Origin: Sphingomonas caseinilytica
Lineage (GTDB): Bacteria > Pseudomonadota > Alphaproteobacteria > Sphingomonadales > Sphingomonadaceae
DNA: 64,000 nt
Reading direction: 5' to 3'
Assembly: GCF_023516455.1 (NCBI RefSeq)
Contig: NZ_JAMGBA010000002.1
Span: forward strand, 62,001 to 126,000
The translations under genes were made by a program, and so were the position numbers. Of the stretch, positions 45,325-53,544 are shown piece by piece. Positions within the stretch are counted from its first letter, which is position 1. Every line of letters starts with the position of its first letter. The notes under the pieces are model-generated. The model saw only the letters and a list, made by a program, of their open reading frames with translations. It did no database searches and had not been told where the DNA came from.

Positions 45325-46775
45325 GCCTCGTACCGGCCCCAGAAGGCTCCGATGTCTCGAAGCTTGCCGAAATGACGCTTGGCCGCGCGCAAGTGCCGGC
45401 TTCTGAATTTGCGGTCCGTTTCATGTGCATGGCCGAATAGCAATTCCTGCCGCGTCGCCAGGTCGTTTAGCTCGCCCAACCGGTCCTGAACGCCCTCAGC
45501 GGCATTGACGAACCTAGCCCTTTCATCAGCCAAATTCCGAAATGGCTCGGCCAGGAACTCGACCGCGTAGCGCATCTTCTTGGTGCTGATCCTAAGCTTG
45601 TGCCGCTCCACGTCGGAAAGCCGCCCCAATCCTTCGGCCTTGCGATTGATCCTCGTCCAAAGCCGATCTAGCCGCTTGATCGCAAATGGCATCAGCGGCC
45701 CCATGGCCTTCTTGCTCGACCGCCATTTGCCCGTCTGCACCCAGGCGAACAACTCAAACATGAACAGTCGGAAGCTTCGCGAATCCAGCTTACGGATCAA
45801 CCGGCTGTAGAGGCGCTTACGATTGTCCTCCAGATTGCCGCGCGCGGGATCGTCGAGCGGCAGGGAAGCCAGGATCACGTCAATGTTGCGAGCCGCCCCC
45901 ATTTCGCGCGTGAAGCGGCGCAGCTGGTCCTCGAATGCCTCGACCTTCGCATCGCGGATGGCAGGCCTGAACAGCCAAAAGGCCGAGCGGAGGCGCCGGA
46001 TGGAGACCCTCATCTGATGAAGCGCCTCGGCATCCCGTTCGGCAATCAGCAGCGGCTCGTTCATCCGAAAATGCTTGAGGCAAGCGGCAGCTACGGTCGC
46101 AAAGCCTTCGGCAACGGACATCCTTGCACGGAGCACAACCGGGGTCGCCTTGACCGGCGCATTTATCCGCCCGTCAGCAAGCCTGAAGCCGCGTTCGGAC
46201 TTCGCCAGCACCCCGATCTTCGCCGGCACTTGGCGGACGATCCTTCGCGCCGATGCGAACAACGCCTCGAGATTGCCCGCCTTCATTTCGAGCTCGATCT
46301 CATGGATCGGCTCGCAGGCCTCTCGGGCCTCGACCAGGCCTTGGTCATAAGTCAGCTCGAACGAGCCTTTGCCGTTGGCGACTGTCCGGGACACCCGCTC
46401 CACGTCACACCGGCAAAGCGCGGTGAGCTGGCGGATTTGCCGCCCCTTGAGGACATCGCCCAGCGGCGTCCTTGCGATGGCCTTTGCTTCGGGCCTCAGC
46501 CCGCTGATTTCTTCCTCCCACTCATCCCGTTCGATCGGAATTGGCGACCCCGAACATTTGACGGTCTGGGTAAAGCGTCCGTCGACCTGCCGGACCCGTA
46601 GCACCCAACCGCCGCGGCGCAGCTTTTCCTTCGGCGTATCGAAATAGACGGTGATCTGCCGCTGGCGCTCCTCTTCTCCAGAAAAGCAGGGAAGCGCTTC
46701 CAGCTCGAGAGCGTCGGACGGATCGATATCCAGTTTGATTTCGATTTCCCGGCTCGGGCTGCAGCTGTCCGCCAT
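45321..46775 (-). CDS. CYTH-CHAD domain protein
   Basis: 484 residues. The N-terminal CYTH domain (about 8-200) starts with E-I-E-I-K-L, the E-x-E-x-K metal/phosphate tunnel motif, and acts on triphosphate-type ligands in relatives. The C-terminal CHAD domain (about 210-475) is a His-rich helical bundle with EALHQMRVSIRRLRSAFWLF and RHKLRISTKKMRYAVEF; CHAD domains bind inorganic polyphosphate. The protein may therefore process or sense polyphosphate. It follows the hybrid kinase gene by 4 bp in the same transcript. Confidence 0.9.
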   Translation of the reverse strand: MADSCSPSREIEIKLDIDPSDALELEALPCFSGEEERQRQITVYFDTPKEKLRRGGWVLRVRQVDGRFTQTVKCSGSPIPIERDEWEEEISGLRPEAKAIARTPLGDVLKGRQIRQLTALCRCDVERVSRTVANGKGSFELTYDQGLVEAREACEPIHEIELEMKAGNLEALFASARRIVRQVPAKIGVLAKSERGFRLADGRINAPVKATPVVLRARMSVAEGFATVAAACLKHFRMNEPLLIAERDAEALHQMRVSIRRLRSAFWLFRPAIRDAKVEAFEDQLRRFTREMGAARNIDVILASLPLDDPARGNLEDNRKRLYSRLIRKLDSRSFRLFMFELFAWVQTGKWRSSKKAMGPLMPFAIKRLDRLWTRINRKAEGLGRLSDVERHKLRISTKKMRYAVEFLAEPFRNLADERARFVNAAEGVQDRLGELNDLATRQELLFGHAHETDRKFRSRHLRAAKRHFGKLRDIGAFWGRYEA

Positions 46776-46779
46776 CCCG

Positions 46780-48819
46780 TCACTCCGCCTTTGCCAGCGC
46801 TGCCCGGACGGAATCTTCTAGGGTCGCGGCGCGAAAGGGCTTGGCCAAAATCTCCGCATCCGGCGCGACCCGCCGGATCGCATCGGTTTCGTTGTAGCCT
46901 GACACGAACAGGATCGGCTGCCCTGGCCTCGTGGCGAGGATATGTTCGGCAACCTCCGCGCCCGACAGGCCCGGCATGATGTAATCGACGATGACAAGAT
47001 CAGGGCTGGTGGCGGCGAACTTTTCGATCCCTTCCCCGCCGTCGGCCGCCTCCATGACTTCATGGCCATATTCTTCCAGGCCGGCTGCGATGAACTGCCG
47101 GACATCGGGATCGTCGTCGATCACCAGCACGGTGGCAGCTCCACGGCTCCGGCGCAGTTCGTCCCCCGTCTTGCCGCCGCTCGCCGGTACTTCGCCGTCC
47201 CGGTCGGCACGGCGGAAGTAGAGCTTGACGGTCGTGCCTTTGCCCGGACTGCTTTCGATCTTGGCGTTACCGCCCGACTGGCGGGCCATGCCATAGACCA
47301 TCGACAGGCCGAGCCCCGTTCCCTTGCCGACTTCCTTGGTGGTGAAAAACGGATCGAATGCGCGGCCCAGGACCTCCGGCTCCATCCCGCCGCCGGTGTC
47401 CGTTATCGACAGCTCGACATAGGTGCCTGGAGCCAGGTCGGGGTCATCGGTGATGCGCAACCGCCGGCTTGTAATGGTCAGCGTCCCTCCATCAGGCATG
47501 GCATCGCGCGCGTTGATGGCCAGGTTAAGGACCGCCACCTCCAGCTGCGTCGGATCGGCGAGCACTGGGGTCAGATGCGGATCGAGGTCGAACTTCTTTT
47601 CAATCCCGGGACCAAGCACGTTCCGGAGAAGCGGTCGCATCTCCTCGATCAGCGGTGCGACATAGGTCGGGCGAACTTCCAGCCTCTGTACCCTGCTGAA
47701 CGCGAGCAGTTGGGACGTAAGCCGAGCACCTCTTTCCGCGGCAGCGAGCGCGTTCGTGGCGAAGCGCACCAGCCGCTCATCCTGGACCTGCTTGGCTATG
47801 AGATCGAGGCCGCCGACGACCACCGTCAGCAGATTGTTGAAGTCATGCGCAATCCCGCCCGTCAGCTGGCCGAGCGCCTCCATCTTCTGGCTTTGGCGCA
47901 ATTGATCCTGGGTTTCGATCAGCTCCTTCGAACGCTCGTCGACCTGGTGGAGGAGGTCGATCTCGCCTTCCTTGGCAACGGTGATGTCGGTCGCGACGCC
48001 GATAAAGCCGATCGGCGATCCGTCGAGCCCGAACCGCGGCTGCGACACGCTTCTGAGCCAGCGATATTCGCCGTCGGCCCGCCGGAACCGCGCTTCCAGG
48101 GTGAACGGCTTCAGCGAGGCCTCGCCGGCGACGCTCTCGGCGACGATCCGGTCCCAATCTTCCGGATGAATCCACTCGCGCCAGTTATGCGTGTTGATCT
48201 CTTCCGGAGAGAGGCCGGCGAATTCGCGATATGCCTCGTTCACGAAATCGCGGGTCCGGTCGAGCCTGGTGACCCACATCATCACCGGTGCGGAATCGGC
48301 AATTCGACGGAAGCGCGCTTCGCTTTCGCGCAGGGCAATTTCACTCGCCCTTTGCTCGGTCACATCCTGGATGACCAATATCAGGCCGACTACTTTCCCC
48401 TTCCTGTTGCGGTGGGGAACATAGTGGGCCTGTACGGTCAGCTTGCCGCGCGTGACATGGTCGAAGTCGGCGATGAACCACTGCTCCTCACCGGCCAGTG
48501 CTGCTTCGACCATCGGCCGGCGAAACTCATAGGCCGCCTCGCCGACCACTTCCTTCATCGTCCGTCCGAGCACGCTGCGCCGCGGATGCTCCAGCCAGTC
48601 GGCCAGCGTCCGGTTGAGGAAACGGTATTTAAGGTCCCGATCGAGGTAGGCGATCATCACGGGGAGGGAATCGGCAATTGCCAGCACGCCGGCGAAATCC
48701 ACTGGACCGGGAAGGTTCGAGATTCCCGCCGCGACGGCTTTCAGGTCGGCGGCTTCGGAAGCCGGCCGGTCGCGCCCAGCGTCGTCCTTGGACGACTCAA
48801 TTTTCCCCCGGTCGGCCAT
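46780..48819 (-). CDS. PAS-domain hybrid sensor histidine kinase
   Basis: 679 residues from the ATG at 48819 (a GTG at 48855 is the alternative). There is no membrane segment, so it is cytoplasmic. Two PAS domains (about 45-165 and 175-295, the second with a PAC-like [14 protein letters not shown]) precede a HisKA helix with [11 protein letters not shown] (phospho-accepting His near 335), an HATPase_c domain (N-box [10 protein letters not shown]-box [12 protein letters not shown]) and a C-terminal receiver domain with VIDDDPD and VIVDYIMPG. It probably phosphorylates its own receiver domain and then a phosphotransfer partner elsewhere. Confidence 0.92.
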   Translation of the reverse strand: MADRGKIESSKDDAGRDRPASEAADLKAVAAGISNLPGPVDFAGVLAIADSLPVMIAYLDRDLKYRFLNRTLADWLEHPRRSVLGRTMKEVVGEAAYEFRRPMVEAALAGEEQWFIADFDHVTRGKLTVQAHYVPHRNRKGKVVGLILVIQDVTEQRASEIALRESEARFRRIADSAPVMMWVTRLDRTRDFVNEAYREFAGLSPEEINTHNWREWIHPEDWDRIVAESVAGEASLKPFTLEARFRRADGEYRWLRSVSQPRFGLDGSPIGFIGVATDITVAKEGEIDLLHQVDERSKELIETQDQLRQSQKMEALGQLTGGIAHDFNNLLTVVVGGLDLIAKQVQDERLVRFATNALAAAERGARLTSQLLAFSRVQRLEVRPTYVAPLIEEMRPLLRNVLGPGIEKKFDLDPHLTPVLADPTQLEVAVLNLAINARDAMPDGGTLTITSRRLRITDDPDLAPGTYVELSITDTGGGMEPEVLGRAFDPFFTTKEVGKGTGLGLSMVYGMARQSGGNAKIESSPGKGTTVKLYFRRADRDGEVPASGGKTGDELRRSRGAATVLVIDDDPDVRQFIAAGLEEYGHEVMEAADGGEGIEKFAATSPDLVIVDYIMPGLSGAEVAEHILATRPGQPILFVSGYNETDAIRRVAPDAEILAKPFRAATLEDSVRAALAKAE

Positions 48820-48861
48820 CGCGTCGAAGCTGCCTCGAATCGGCGCGAGAGTCACGCAGAC

Positions 48862-48870
48862 TGTGGATAA
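48862..48870 (-). promoter_or_regulatory. Single perfect DnaA box
   Basis: TGTGGATAA on the plus strand is the complement of the consensus TTATCCACA. It lies 42 bp upstream of the hybrid kinase ATG, in the short gap behind the flavin reductase gene. Only one box is seen, so this is not an origin; a role in promoter control by DnaA is possible but unproven. Confidence 0.35.
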
Positions 48871-48890
48871 CCAACATTAAGACTTTGATT

Positions 48891-49406
48891 TCAGTCGAAA
48901 TGCAGTCGCCGGTAACTGCCGCGAAAATAGAGCAGGGGGTCGAGCCGCGGCTCGAACGTCGCCTTCTTCACTTCGCCGACCAAGATGAAATGATCGCCGC
49001 CCTCATGAATGGCATGGCGAGCGCATTCGAACACCGAAAGCGAATCCATCAGCACCGGCACTCCATGTTCGCCCATGCTCCATGGCGTGCAGCCGAACCG
49101 GTCCTCGACCCGCGTCGAGAAGGTGATCGAGGCCGGCTGCTGCTCGGTCTGCAGCACATTGACCGCGAAATGCTCGGCCTCGCTCAGCGGATTGGCGCTT
49201 GCGGCCGCTTTCGACACACAAACAAGCAGCAACGGCGGATCTAGGCTGAGCGCGGTAAAGCTGTTGGCGGTAAGGCCAATCGGGTGCCCATTGCCGTCGA
49301 GGCAGGTGACCACCGTCACGCCGGTCGCAAAACATCCGAGCGCATCGCGAAGCGTTCGCGGGTCGGAGCCGGTGCGATATTCGCGAGTGACGGGCGCGTC
49401 GGTCAT
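48891..49406 (-). CDS. Flavin reductase-like domain protein (HpaC/RutF family)
   Basis: 171 residues from the ATG at 49406; ATG 49436 is possible and lies 5 nt from the phhA stop. ALGCFATGVTVVTC near residue 22 and GLTANSFTALSLDPPLLLVCV near 45 are the FMN-binding core of short-chain flavin reductases, which supply reduced flavin to two-component monooxygenases. HAIHEGGDHFILVGEV near 125 completes the fold. It follows phhA directly. PhhA itself needs a pterin rather than flavin, so the electron acceptor is a partner encoded elsewhere or an undefined process. Confidence 0.85.
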   Translation of the reverse strand: MTDAPVTREYRTGSDPRTLRDALGCFATGVTVVTCLDGNGHPIGLTANSFTALSLDPPLLLVCVSKAAASANPLSEAEHFAVNVLQTEQQPASITFSTRVEDRFGCTPWSMGEHGVPVLMDSLSVFECARHAIHEGGDHFILVGEVKKATFEPRLDPLLYFRGSYRRLHFD

Positions 49407-49441
49407 GCTTTCGCCGCCATAGCGGGCGGCGCCCATCGATG

Positions 49442-50233
49442 TCACCCCGCCAGCGCCCGCAGCCGGGCCAGGTCGAGCGCTTCCAGCTCCTCGGCTGCCT
49501 GATCCAGCGAGTCCGACACGAAATACAGCGGCTGGAAGGCGTCGCTACGGTAAGCCGTGCGCGCCGCATCCTTCAGTGTAAAGCGCGGCCGCTCGGCATC
49601 CGCCTCGAGCGCGAAATGCGCTTCGCCAAAGCTCGACGCCAGGCCCGCTCCAAGGATCTTCACCTCACCGGCTTCGCGTGCCAGGCCGAACTCCACGGTA
49701 TGCCAGTAGAGGCGGGAGATGGTTTCCCCCTGCCCGTTCGCGACCGCCGCCACTCCCAACCGTCCCATGGCCTGCATCAGCCTCGCGACCGGCTCATGCG
49801 CAAGCATCGGCACATGGCCGAAGATATCGTGGAAGCAGTCCGGCTCTTCCAGATAGTCGAGGCTATCGGCCGAGCGGATGAAATTGCCGATCGGGAAGCG
49901 TCTGTCGGCCAGCATCGCGAAAAAGGCATCGTCGGGCACCAGCCCCGACACGGAAACGCAGCGCCAGCCGCTGACCGCCTCCAACCGCTCATTGAGCCGG
50001 TCGAGATCGGGTATGCCCGGCCGGTCGAGACCGAGCTTGGGAATGCCCTCCAGGAATGGCGCCACGATCCGCGAGCCCAGGTACGGCACCTGGCGCGCGA
50101 ACAATGTGTCCCAAACGCCATGCTCGTCGGCGGTGAAGTGATCCCAATTCTGGGGAACAAGATGGACATGCCAGTCGACAGCACATCGATCTTGGGTCGC
50201 CGGAAGGTCGGTAACTTCAAACTCTCGAAACAT
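49442..50233 (-). CDS. phhA: Phenylalanine 4-hydroxylase
   Basis: 263 residues, typical of the single-domain bacterial enzyme that uses tetrahydropterin, O2 and non-heme iron to make tyrosine from phenylalanine. The iron ligands are His135 and His140 in C-F-H-D-I-F-G-H and Glu181 in W-H-T-V-E-F-G. The N-terminal DWHVHLVPQNWDHFTADEHGVWDTLF segment is typical, and no ACT regulatory domain is present. An intrinsic terminator with a Tyr-codon leader peptide lies immediately upstream, suggesting control by tyrosine supply. The pterin-recycling gene phhB and hppD are within 4.5 kb. Confidence 0.95.
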   Translation of the reverse strand: MFREFEVTDLPATQDRCAVDWHVHLVPQNWDHFTADEHGVWDTLFARQVPYLGSRIVAPFLEGIPKLGLDRPGIPDLDRLNERLEAVSGWRCVSVSGLVPDDAFFAMLADRRFPIGNFIRSADSLDYLEEPDCFHDIFGHVPMLAHEPVARLMQAMGRLGVAAVANGQGETISRLYWHTVEFGLAREAGEVKILGAGLASSFGEAHFALEADAERPRFTLKDAARTAYRSDAFQPLYFVSDSLDQAAEELEALDLARLRALAG

Positions 50234-50256
50234 TCTTCTTGTCCTTTGCGGGCAAT

Positions 50257-50288
50257 AAAAAACCCCGCCGAAGCGAGGCTTGGCGGGG
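50257..50288 (-). terminator. Attenuator terminator upstream of phhA
   Basis: On the minus strand CCCCGCC and GGCGGGG form the outer stem, with AAGC/GCTT inside (one bulged C) and a CTC loop, followed by six T residues. It ends 24 nt before the phhA start codon, so unless disrupted it should stop transcription before phhA. Confidence 0.88.
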
Positions 50289-50319
50289 CGGTGGTCCGGT
50301 GCTGGGCGCGCGAAGCCTC
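50275..50319 (-). promoter_or_regulatory. Antiterminator pairing competing with the phhA attenuator
   Basis: GAGGCTT (50319-50313), overlapping the leader stop codon, is exactly complementary to AAGCCTC (50281-50275) inside the left half of the terminator. After one C-C mismatch, GCG (50311-50309) pairs with CGC (50285-50283) in the terminator's outer arm. Forming this ten-pair helix breaks the terminator. A second option, GCGGTGG (50335-50329) with CCACCGC (50294-50288), touches only the terminator edge. Confidence 0.7.
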
Positions 50320-50407
50320 AGCCGGTCTCCACCGCGTTTCGATAATAACGGACCGCAGCCGGCAGCACGGTCGGGCAAGCTTGGTTCAAGGCGAAGTTCG
50401 CGGTCAT
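50318..50407 (-). CDS. phhA leader peptide with tandem Tyr codons
   Basis: 29 codons from an ATG at 50407 with a purine-rich AAGAGAG 6-8 nt upstream. It encodes MTANFALNQ... and ends R-Y-Y-R-N-A-V-E-T-G, with adjacent TAT TAT codons at 50347-50342. The stop codon overlaps one arm of the antiterminator, and the second Tyr codon lies 22 nt before that arm. A ribosome stalled for lack of Tyr-tRNA would leave the arm free and allow phhA transcription, whereas a ribosome reaching the stop would cover it. This matches classical amino-acid attenuation. The frame is open further upstream but no other start has a better ribosome site. Confidence 0.65.
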   Translation of the reverse strand: MTANFALNQACPTVLPAAVRYYRNAVETG

Positions 50408-50467
50408 TGCGGCTCTCTTAGGCCACAACGCTTCTGAACGGAAGATGGCTGCTCGGATTAGGCAGGC

Positions 50468-50492
50468 GGCGGCGCCAAGAGTTGGCGCCGCC
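50468..50492 (-). terminator. Hairpin after the repeat-protein gene
   Basis: GGCGGCGCCAA and TTGGCGCCGCC form a perfect 11-bp stem with a 3-nt loop, 10 nt after the stop codon of the gene at 50503-52926. No T tract follows, so termination may be partial and some phhA leader transcription could come from upstream. Confidence 0.65.
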
Positions 50493-50502
50493 TTGCTGCC
50501 GA

Positions 50503-52926
50503 TCAAATGAAGCCGAAATTATTGTAGTGATCGAGGCCCGCGTGGATCGTGCCGCCTCCGATGATGTCGAGATTGACGTCATCCCCCAGGTCATGCTCGT
50601 CGAACGCCGGGAGATCGTGCTGGACACCCAGCGTTCCGTTGAAATCATAGCCGGTGTTCCAAGCGGCAGTGTTTGTCCCGACTTTCGTCGCGGCGGACAG
50701 ATCGGACTTGGTCAGGAGATGATTCTCGTCCGTTGTCGCTTCGATCAACCAGGCCACGCCCTCGTCGATGTAATGCATCGCGCTGTTCGGGTCGTCGCTA
50801 TCGCCCACAAAGGAGCCGCCCAGATAGTTGAGCCACGACGCGATGACATCGCGGGCCAGCATATAGCGGCCGTCCTGCTGCAGCTTCTGTGACGCATCCA
50901 GGAACGACAGGGCATCGTCACGGCTGATAATGAGGACATTCTCTGTGGGGTCTGCGATCCCGTCCTTGTCCCAGTCGCCGATCATCAGATACCCGTTGAC
51001 GCCTGGCGCGCTTTCAACGTCGCCGTCGCCATCGGTGTCATGGATCTTGTACATGAGATCCGAGTTCGGGCCGAGGATTCCGAGACCTCCTGCCTTCGGG
51101 AAGGTGCCGGTATCGCCATCCCACAACTTCGACCCGTTGTTCGACCAGAATCCAGGCGTCCGCCCAAGATTGAACGCCGTGATGGCGGCATCGTCACTGT
51201 CGTTGACCGGATTATCCTCGTCATCATGGCCGGTAACGCTGACGATGTTGGTGCGCGTCTCTCCGGCAGCCAAGGTTACGTCGGTCGTATAGGTGAAGGT
51301 CCAGGTTTCGTCCGTGTCGAGCAGCGTATCGCCATCGGTGTCGCCGCCGACGAAATGCGTGCCGTCGAGCAAGTTGACGTCGTCGCTCGTATCGCCTGGC
51401 GTTCCATTGTCATCGACCAGGGTGACAAGCGTCAGCGGATCGAACGGTGACGGGCTCGTATTGGTCAACGTGTAGGTGAAGGTCACCGACGTCGTTGCCC
51501 CAGCCTGGACCTCCGTCAGCGACGCGACCTTTTCGATGTTGATAGCCGGAAGGACATCCTGCCCTGTGACCGTCGCATCATCGTCATCGCCGACTTCATT
51601 GCCTTCATCGTCCTCGGCCGTCACCGCCGCGACGTTCGTTCGCGTCTCATCGGCGTTCAGCGTCACACCGTTGACGGTATAGTTGAAGACCCAGGTTTCC
51701 GTACTGTCGAGCAGCTCGTCACCATCGGTATCGCCGCTGACATAATGAATGCCGAGTGGATTCAGAACATCCACACCCTCGAGCAGGTCGATATCGTCGG
51801 TAAGGTCGCCAGGCGTCGCGTTGTCGTCGACGAGCGCGGTGATCGTCAGCGGGTCTGTCGTCGCGCTCTGGCTGGTCAGCGTATAGGTATAGGTGATGTT
51901 GGTCGGCTGGCCCTCCAGGATCGAGACCGAACTTGCGTCCTTTACCAGCGTGATCGCCGGCGGGACATCATTGACCGTGACAACGGCATCGTCGGCATCG
52001 TCAACCGAATTGCCTTCATCGTCCTCCGCGAACACTTGCGCGACATTCGTCCGCGTTGTGCCGGCATTGAAATTTAGGTCGTTGAGCGTGACCCGGAACG
52101 TCCAGATCTCGGTGTTTTGAAGCAGTCCATCCCCGTTGTCATCGCCGCTGACATAATAGACACCGAGATTGGTGCCGCTTGCACCGGTCAGCAGATTGAT
52201 GTCGTCACTGGTATCGCCCGGCGTCGCATTGTCGTCGATGAAAGACGTCAACTTCAACGGATCGGTGTTCGAACTCTGGCTGGTGACAACATATGTGAAG
52301 GTGACGTCCGTAGGATCGCCTTCACCGAAGCTTGTCGGGTCCGCCGTCTTCTCCAAATGGATCGCGGGAAGGCCGTCACTGCCGATCTCGTCCGCCAGGA
52401 CGCGCCATTCCTCGAATCCGCCATCAGCTCCGCTGAACTCGGAATAAAGTGTAAAATAGCCGGTTTTGTCCAAGAACAATGAGGTGGGGACCCGGAAGAT
52501 ATAATCGTCGCTGCCGCTGCCCGTATGTACGTCGGTCAGCAACAATGGGTCCTCCAGGTTGAAGACCTCGTTTAGGTCGACGAAACCATTGTCGAAATCC
52601 GTTCCATCGGCCGGATCCGCGGAATAGAAGAATCTCAGATCTTCGAGCGTGATCGGGGGATCGCCCGCTGCGTTGCCTTCGTTGAGGTCGAGCCTGAACT
52701 CGTAATAATCGATGCCGCCTTCGGTGACGATCTGCATCGAACTGAACTGAACGCTGTGAGTGAAGACGCCTTCCTTGTTGTCGGCCTCGTGGGGGTCGTC
52801 GGTGTTGAAACCTTCTTCATCGTCATGCGACTGCAGACGAAGGAAGGAATCATAGTTGCCGCTGCCGGAATTTACGTCGGACACGTCGTAGAGGACGCCC
52901 GTGCCCTCGATGTTGATGAATGCCAT
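50503..52926 (-). CDS. Acidic secreted-type protein with three DUF11/DUF7507-like repeats, no signal peptide
   Basis: 807 residues, highly acidic. It begins MAFINIEGTGVLYD without a signal peptide or membrane segment. Residues 1-195 form a unique domain. Three ~130-residue repeats follow (about 200-330, 335-465, 470-590), each with a bacterial-surface Ig-like core, DDNATPGDxxDDI and a calcium-loop motif such as D-T-D-G-D-x-L-L-D. The C-terminal ~215 residues start with TPGFWSNNGSKLWDG and contain another D-T-D-G-D-G-D loop. The composition resembles type I-secreted proteins; the exporter may be the system at the window's left end, but that is inference. GGAGG lies 8 nt before the ATG. A hairpin follows the gene. 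Confidence 0.85.
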   Translation of the reverse strand: MAFINIEGTGVLYDVSDVNSGSGNYDSFLRLQSHDDEEGFNTDDPHEADNKEGVFTHSVQFSSMQIVTEGGIDYYEFRLDLNEGNAAGDPPITLEDLRFFYSADPADGTDFDNGFVDLNEVFNLEDPLLLTDVHTGSGSDDYIFRVPTSLFLDKTGYFTLYSEFSGADGGFEEWRVLADEIGSDGLPAIHLEKTADPTSFGEGDPTDVTFTYVVTSQSSNTDPLKLTSFIDDNATPGDTSDDINLLTGASGTNLGVYYVSGDDNGDGLLQNTEIWTFRVTLNDLNFNAGTTRTNVAQVFAEDDEGNSVDDADDAVVTVNDVPPAITLVKDASSVSILEGQPTNITYTYTLTSQSATTDPLTITALVDDNATPGDLTDDIDLLEGVDVLNPLGIHYVSGDTDGDELLDSTETWVFNYTVNGVTLNADETRTNVAAVTAEDDEGNEVGDDDDATVTGQDVLPAINIEKVASLTEVQAGATTSVTFTYTLTNTSPSPFDPLTLVTLVDDNGTPGDTSDDVNLLDGTHFVGGDTDGDTLLDTDETWTFTYTTDVTLAAGETRTNIVSVTGHDDEDNPVNDSDDAAITAFNLGRTPGFWSNNGSKLWDGDTGTFPKAGGLGILGPNSDLMYKIHDTDGDGDVESAPGVNGYLMIGDWDKDGIADPTENVLIISRDDALSFLDASQKLQQDGRYMLARDVIASWLNYLGGSFVGDSDDPNSAMHYIDEGVAWLIEATTDENHLLTKSDLSAATKVGTNTAAWNTGYDFNGTLGVQHDLPAFDEHDLGDDVNLDIIGGGTIHAGLDHYNNFGFI

Positions 52927-53103
52927 GACAAACCTCCACTACACAAACGGGAAGGAGCGTGGCGAATTAGGCCGGTTAACCGAAATTAAATAGCTATCGA
53001 AGGATAAGGTGCTGATACGCCTGCGAAATCATCACCTCGCGGTAAAATGATACCGCCTAAGGTACATTAATCATAAGTAAACGGAACTTCGGAACGACGG
53101 CCA
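52927..53103 (-). promoter_or_regulatory. AT-rich gap upstream of the repeat-protein gene
   Basis: 177 bp richer in A+T than its surroundings and free of genes. It probably contains the promoter of the repeat-protein gene. GCGGTA-N6-TACCGC (53039-53056) is a small perfect inverted repeat that could be an operator or a weak hairpin after phhB. Confidence 0.4.
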
Positions 53104-53352
53104 TTACAAGAGTTTGTTGATTGCCGTGGCCAGCATGACATCCCGATCGGTCAAAGCGTCAGCATCATGGGTCGTCAGCCTGAAATCGACACGATTCCAG
53201 ACACTTGCGAACTCAGGATGATGGTCCACCTTCTCGGCATGCATGGCGACCCGGGTCAGGAATCCGAACGCTTCCGAGAAATCCTTGAAGCGAAAGCTTT
53301 TGTGGAGTGACTTGCCATCGGCGCCGAGCGCCCATCCATCGGGAATATCCAT
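53104..53352 (-). CDS. phhB: Pterin-4a-carbinolamine dehydratase
   Basis: 82 residues, slightly shorter than the usual 95-100. The active-site signature is clear: [11 protein letters not shown] near residue 38 and [13 protein letters not shown] near 52. The enzyme dehydrates the 4a-hydroxytetrahydrobiopterin produced by PhhA so that the cofactor can be recycled. It lies on the same strand as phhA but is separated from it by the 2.4-kb repeat-protein gene. It is divergent from hppD. Confidence 0.92.
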   Translation of the reverse strand: MDIPDGWALGADGKSLHKSFRFKDFSEAFGFLTRVAMHAEKVDHHPEFASVWNRVDFRLTTHDADALTDRDVMLATAINKLL

Positions 53353-53544
53353 CGGCGCCCCTTATCACCTCCCTGCAATAATTTCCTGTCCTACGGGATG
53401 AGGCGGGGCTAGTGGGGCGGCGATATGGCCCGCCTGCAATTCGCCCGGTCACGAATGCCCACTGCCGGGACGTGACTTGAGCGGACGCCCATGTCAGTGC
53501 GAACATTGGTGAAGATTCGCGGGTCGAAGACTGGAGAAAATGCC

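Noticed and set aside
46942-48870. 642-residue open frame opposite the hybrid kinase
   Set aside because: Antisense to a complete kinase with all motifs; the composition is typical of shadow frames in high-GC DNA.
50408-50506. Upstream extension of the phhA leader frame to a 62-codon peptide
   Set aside because: It would start inside the hairpin after the preceding gene and lacks a ribosome site; the 29-codon version has one and fits the attenuator.
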